Shown: positions 61,308 through 64,000 of the stretch, one piece after another
How positions within the stretch are numbered: the first letter of the stretch is position 1
Layout: each line of letters starts with the position of its first letter
NCBI GenBank assembly: GCA_002344795.1
Contig: DDUM01000068.1
Coordinates: forward strand, 1 to 64,000
DNA length: 64,000 nt
Reading direction: 5' to 3'
Source of the DNA: Flammeovirgaceae bacterium UBA2338
GTDB lineage: Bacteria > Bacteroidota > Bacteroidia > Cytophagales > Cyclobacteriaceae
Made by a program: the position numbers and the translations under genes
Notes under the pieces: model-generated
The model's database searches: none
The model's input: only the letters and a program-made list of their open reading frames with translations
Told to the model about the DNA's origin: nothing

Positions 61308-61328
61308 TATTGATTGAGATTATCAATA
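61308..61328. repeat. Perfect inverted repeat in AraC upstream region
   Basis: TATTGAT and ATCAATA, both 7 bp, flank a 7-bp spacer. It resembles a dimeric regulator site, but no gene for such a regulator is assigned. It lies upstream of copy C. Confidence 0.35.
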
Positions 61329-61445
61329 CATAGCAGCTAATCGTTTAAGCAACTCAGGTTAGCCCAGTGTTGCTTATATAAGATTGATTGGAGAGCAGAA
61401 TCTCGGAAGCACGCAAACTAAATCAAATCCATTCTCGCTTTAGGA

Positions 61446-61509
61446 TCAACAAGATATAAATCAAAGCCAAAATTATTCCATTCCGTCTGTAACAGCTTAC
61501 CTTAATTTG
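61446..61509 (+). promoter_or_regulatory. Copy D of shared promoter motif (plus strand)
   Basis: 61446-61477 reads TCAACAAGATATAA, ATCA, AAGCCAAAATTATT, on the plus strand. It matches copy B at about 24 of 32 positions without gaps, and the upstream AGGA is also shared. A TTAATTTG box at 61502-61509 starts 24 bp downstream. An ATG at 61528 follows. Confidence 0.6.
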
Positions 61510-61527
61510 AATAGCAAATCAAAAAGT

Positions 61528-61786
61528 ATGGAACATATAGAATACACCAAAGAGCTTTTAATAAAAGCTGAGCTTCGATAAAGCCTTGCTGGAAAAGGAA
61601 TATACTACAGTGCTCAATTTGTTAATAGCTGGCGAGCCGGTCCATTATCCCGTTTGGGAGCGTCCATTATATAATTCCTAAAGTATCAAGAAACTCAACA
61701 AAACAATGACCATGAAAGACGTGCTTCCTTATTTTGATTCCGACCGGATGGCAAAGGAATATTATGAAAAACTTTATAACCATTAA
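61528..61786 (+). pseudogene. Degraded locus: frameshifted short protein plus glycogen-phosphorylase-like C-terminus
   Basis: An ATG at 61528 opens MEHIEYTKELLIKAELR and stops. In the next frame DKALLEKEYTTVLNLLIAGE, PVHYPVWERPLYNS and a stop follow, so a single frameshift would join them. In the same frame, SIKKLNKTMTMKDVLPYF, then DSDRMAKEYYEKLYNH and a stop at 61784 resemble the last residues of alpha-glucan (glycogen) phosphorylases. The rest of the phosphorylase is absent. Read as decayed gene remnants behind promoter copy D. Confidence 0.45.
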
Positions 61787-61791
61787 ATCCA

Positions 61792-62385
61792 ATGGCTATG
61801 AAAAATAAAAATCCAATGTTGGTTGCCCTGATTGCACTGACCCTTCAATTCGGAATTGCCTCTGCCCAGCAAGACTTAACGAAAGGTTCACTGATTGAGC
61901 TGCGGGGTCATGTAAATTGTCTTGTACCTGAACGTGGTGTGCTGCCCGATGTCGTGATTTTTAATCTCAATAAGAATTGGGGAACCCTGACGAATGCCGA
62001 AGGCAACTTTTCCATTCGGATGGCAGCATCTGACACCATTCTATTGTCAACGCCCCTTCACCAGGATTACAAGTATTATTTGAACGATCTGAAAACAATG
62101 GAAGATCACACTATCGAAATCACCATGCAGCCTGATGCCATCTGGCTTGAGACCGTCAATGTTTTGGGTTATCTCAGGATTGAAAATTTTAAAAATGAAA
62201 TCTTGAATTTGGACTCTGAGGTGGATAATCCTGAAGTAATAACCCCGATACTTGACAAATACACTAAACAACGTGAGACTGGGGATGGGTCATTCGAAAT
62301 CAAAGGCCCCATCAACTACCTTGGATCAAAGTTCAGTAAGTATGCCAGGATCAAGCGGCAAATCAAAAAAGGTAATCGTGACTAA
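61792..62385 (+). CDS. Secreted protein with CarboxypepD_reg-like domain
   Basis: A 197-residue protein with a signal peptide (MLVALIALTLQFGIASAQ; the third codon Met at 61798 is an alternative start). The first domain (about 30-125) has LRGHVNCLVPERGVLPDVVI, GTLTNAEGNFSIRMAASD and IEITMQPDAIWLETVNV, typical of carboxypeptidase-regulatory-like folds in Bacteroidota surface proteins. The rest is charged. It begins 6 bp after the pseudogene stop. No partner TonB receptor is visible. Confidence 0.7.
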   Translation: MAMKNKNPMLVALIALTLQFGIASAQQDLTKGSLIELRGHVNCLVPERGVLPDVVIFNLNKNWGTLTNAEGNFSIRMAASDTILLSTPLHQDYKYYLNDLKTMEDHTIEITMQPDAIWLETVNVLGYLRIENFKNEILNLDSEVDNPEVITPILDKYTKQRETGDGSFEIKGPINYLGSKFSKYARIKRQIKKGNRD

Positions 62386-62926
62386 TAAGAAAGCAACCTC
62401 AATTGACGAGTTAGTGGTTCAGTTTGAGTCCATCAAGGGTTATTTTATACGCGATAAAAAATTATGTTGCTTCGTCAAAAAAGAGCCTTTCAATGTATGT
62501 CTTCAGACTGTCACCGAAAAAGTAGGGGCCATTGGAAGTCCCGCACTGTGGCAAAATGGAGAACAACAGACAGTGGCGAAGCACATCCTGGCATTGCATA
62601 TTGATGACAGGCTTAATAAAGGTGACCGGGGTTTGATAGGTGACCTGTCAAACATTAAAGTTAGCTTTTCTGATTATGATCTCCTTCACTTCTTTTCGCG
62701 CTATTGCTGCGTGCACCAGCCCGAGCACTTTGCAATATACAGTAGTTCAACACTGAAAATTATTCAATCAAAATACTCAAACTTTGAATTCACCGGAAAA
62801 GAATCTTATGAGGATTATTGGAAAGGAGTGAACCTGATATTGAATGATCTGGACATAACAATGCTCAATTACTTTTGTGCCGAAAAGTTCTTTTGGCTTT
62901 ACGAATATCAACTATTAAATAGTTGA
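62342..62926 (+). CDS. Hypothetical protein, overlapping the upstream gene
   Basis: A 194-residue protein taken from the ATG at 62342, which overlaps the previous gene by 44 bp; the frame opens further upstream at 62252. It has CCFVKKEPFNVC and SRYCCVHQPEHF, several Cys, and no signal peptide or membrane helix. No family is recognised. The overlap suggests translational coupling. Confidence 0.5.
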   Translation: MPGSSGKSKKVIVTNKKATSIDELVVQFESIKGYFIRDKKLCCFVKKEPFNVCLQTVTEKVGAIGSPALWQNGEQQTVAKHILALHIDDRLNKGDRGLIGDLSNIKVSFSDYDLLHFFSRYCCVHQPEHFAIYSSSTLKIIQSKYSNFEFTGKESYEDYWKGVNLILNDLDITMLNYFCAEKFFWLYEYQLLNS

Positions 62927-62956
62927 TATTCACGTCACTATAAAATCTTGTAAAAA

Positions 62957-63020
62957 CCAACTATCTATAATTCATAACCAAAATTATTTCTATTTATGTA
63001 TCACATTAAGCGTTAATTAG
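62957..63020 (+). promoter_or_regulatory. Copy F of shared promoter motif (upstream of small secreted protein)
   Basis: 62957-62988 reads CCAACTATCTATAA, TTCA, TAACCAAAATTATT. It matches copy B at 25 of 32 positions, gapless. A TTAATTAG box (63013-63020) starts 24 bp downstream. The gene start at 63060 is 71 bp past the motif, close to the spacing of copies A, B and C. Confidence 0.6.
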
Positions 63021-63059
63021 ATTAAAGAAAGTAAAAACTAAATTCAAATTTTTTAAGTT

Positions 63060-63404
63060 ATGAAAACGCTAAAACTTACTGTCATTATGTTGTTAACCAG
63101 TGCAGTCTGGTCCAATGCACAAGATGCTATGACTATGTTTGAAAAAATTAGAGATGAGCAAGTCCCTGTCAAAGTGCTAAAAACTATTGAATCCGATTTT
63201 GCCCAAATAAAAAAAGAGATCAAGAATGGAGAATGGTATGCTCACTTTCGACATACAATAGATACCCATGCGAATCAAGGGACTGCCGGAACATCAAAAG
63301 CGATACCACTACACTATAGTTATATTGGTAAAATGGATGGAAAGAAGGTTGAAATTAAATTTACCCCTGAAGGTAAATTGGCGACTACCAAGGGAATAGA
63401 TTAG
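63060..63404 (+). CDS. Small secreted protein, unknown
   Basis: A 114-residue protein with a signal peptide (MKTLKLTVIMLLTSAVWSNA). The mature part has MTMFEKIRDEQVPVKVLKTI, a helix, and YSYIGKMDGKKVEIKFTPEG, strands. No Cys or His cluster is present. It has its own promoter motif and a strong terminator, so it is a single-gene unit. Probably periplasmic. Not recognised by name. Confidence 0.65.
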   Translation: MKTLKLTVIMLLTSAVWSNAQDAMTMFEKIRDEQVPVKVLKTIESDFAQIKKEIKNGEWYAHFRHTIDTHANQGTAGTSKAIPLHYSYIGKMDGKKVEIKFTPEGKLATTKGID

Positions 63405-63410
63405 AATAGC

Positions 63411-63445
63411 AGGGTGTTAATATATTTTATATTAACACCCTTTAA
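63411..63445 (+). terminator. Strong intrinsic terminator after 63060-63404
   Basis: AGGGTGTTAATAT pairs with ATATTAACACCCT over 13 bp around a five-base loop, and TTTAAA follows. It lies 6 bp past the stop codon. Confidence 0.75.
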
Positions 63446-63501
63446 ATAGGGACAATACACATTACCTGATAAAAGTCATCTTATTATAAGACGGGGGTCA
63501 T

Positions 63502-63531
63502 TTTGTAAAGCCCTTGTTCCTATTACTTTAG
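63502..63531 (+). promoter_or_regulatory. Putative promoter of the edge gene
   Basis: TTTG (63502-63505) is followed after 18 bp by TACTTTAG (63524-63531), close to the Bacteroidota consensus. It precedes the ATG at 63540 by 8 bp, so the leader would be short. Copies of the 32-bp motif are not seen here. Confidence 0.45.
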
Positions 63532-63539
63532 CTTTCACA

Positions 63540-64000
63540 ATGTGGATAATCAACACAATAAGAAAGCAAAAAAAATCAATTGCTATTGTATTTGCTACAT
63601 CAATTCTGGCGGTGATCGCTTGTGATCTTTTTTGCAGTGTGGATCCTTACGGCAGTATGGAGATGATGAATCAATTAGCTGTAGCAAATGATATGGACGA
63701 TGTCATGAGTCATCATCAGCATGCTGAATCACCTAATCATCATGCAAGTCCACAGGATATTACCAGTCACTCGCATTCAACACCCACAACTGAGCAGGAT
63801 GACAACTGTTGTGAAGACATGACAAATCAGTTTTACAAGTCACTTTACAATGGAAATGACGTAAATATTATAAAAGCTCCTGTGCACAGCTTTATACTTC
63901 TTGCTGTTATCTATAATGACCATTTTTTCTCTTCATCACAATATTCAAATCCATTCGGGATTCCACTCAAGATTCCCCCGGATTCCAATGGTAATTATTT
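63540..64000 (+). CDS. Small His-rich secreted protein, partial (runs off right edge)
   Basis: The ATG at 63540 opens a frame that stays open to the window end (153 codons). It begins MWIINTIRKQKKSIAIVFA, a signal or membrane anchor, then a His-rich stretch (HHQHAESPNHHAS, HSHSTP), a CC pair (DDNCCED), and VNIIKAPVHSFIL. This layout is that of the small secreted proteins that head copper operons in Bacteroidota, so another metal operon probably begins beyond the edge. Confidence 0.7.
   Translation, partial: MWIINTIRKQKKSIAIVFATSILAVIACDLFCSVDPYGSMEMMNQLAVANDMDDVMSHHQHAESPNHHASPQDITSHSHSTPTTEQDDNCCEDMTNQFYKSLYNGNDVNIIKAPVHSFILLAVIYNDHFFSSSQYSNPFGIPLKIPPDSNGNY

Noticed and set aside
1..64000. 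CRISPR array, tRNA, rRNA, replication origin or integrase.
   Set aside because: No regularly spaced repeats, cloverleaf-like segment or recombinase gene was seen on either strand.

Overview
The window looks like a chromosomal or integrated accessory region of a Bacteroidota bacterium, most likely of the Cytophagales type. The reasons are: an ECF sigma factor followed by a FecR-type anti-sigma factor; putative -7 boxes of the TAnnTTTG kind; and many families typical of that phylum (DUF5777, HYC_CC_PP, DUF2911, DUF3347, RND pump fused to an outer-membrane factor). No rRNA, tRNA, CRISPR, integrase or conjugation gene is visible. Nearly everything from 1 to 61 kb lies on the minus strand. The exception is a two-gene copper block at 17.5-20.6 kb that looks separately acquired.

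Layout. 0-1 kb: partial fecR and a sigma factor. 1.7-9.1 kb: a Czc-type (Zn/Co/Cd) efflux operon with a CDF transporter and a CzcA fused to its own outer-membrane channel. 9.3-14.1 kb: three MerT/MerC-like membrane proteins, HMA proteins, a CsoR-fold protein, a GDCCVxC-type protein and an ArsR regulator, with no mercuric reductase. 14.2-17.0 kb: an ABC-permease remnant, then secreted proteins and lipoproteins including a TlpA-like thioredoxin. 17.5-20.6 kb (+): an HMA-DUF3347 protein and a multicopper oxidase with a fused beta-barrel-like tail, followed by a transposase remnant. 20.9-29.3 kb: a nuclease-like protein, a methyltransferase and a long run of small His-rich, YHS-like, DUF302 and DUF3347 periplasmic proteins. 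29.3-36.8 kb: a CusABC-type copper/silver efflux system. 37.0-51.3 kb: a tight operon of about 14 kb starting with small membrane proteins, a K+ channel and archaeal-type GAPDH, passing through an Rseb-like site-2 protease with CBS domains, universal stress protein, ATP-cone nuclease, beta-CASP RNase, AMP-phosphorylase-like enzyme, PRPP synthase and PPK2, and ending with a CopB-type P-ATPase and an MFS exporter. 51.5-60.3 kb: YceI-porin-YceI and an orphan NrfCD-like electron-transfer complex with two c-type cytochromes. 60.4-64 kb: an AraC regulator with a Cys-x-x-Cys N-terminus, gene remnants, and several small secreted proteins.

How it may work together. Metal is exported by Czc, Cus, CopB and CDF proteins and bound or oxidised in the periplasm by HMA, YHS-like, DUF3347 and multicopper-oxidase proteins. 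The 37-51 kb operon looks like a nucleotide, phosphate and envelope stress module. The strongest new signal is a 32-bp promoter motif found six times between 36.8 and 63.0 kb. In each copy a -7-like box starts 24-25 bp downstream. The copies precede the Cus-associated gene, the 14-kb stress operon, the YceI operon, the AraC gene itself, a decayed locus and a small secreted protein, so these units probably form one regulon. Family assignments are from reading the sequence only; no database search was run.
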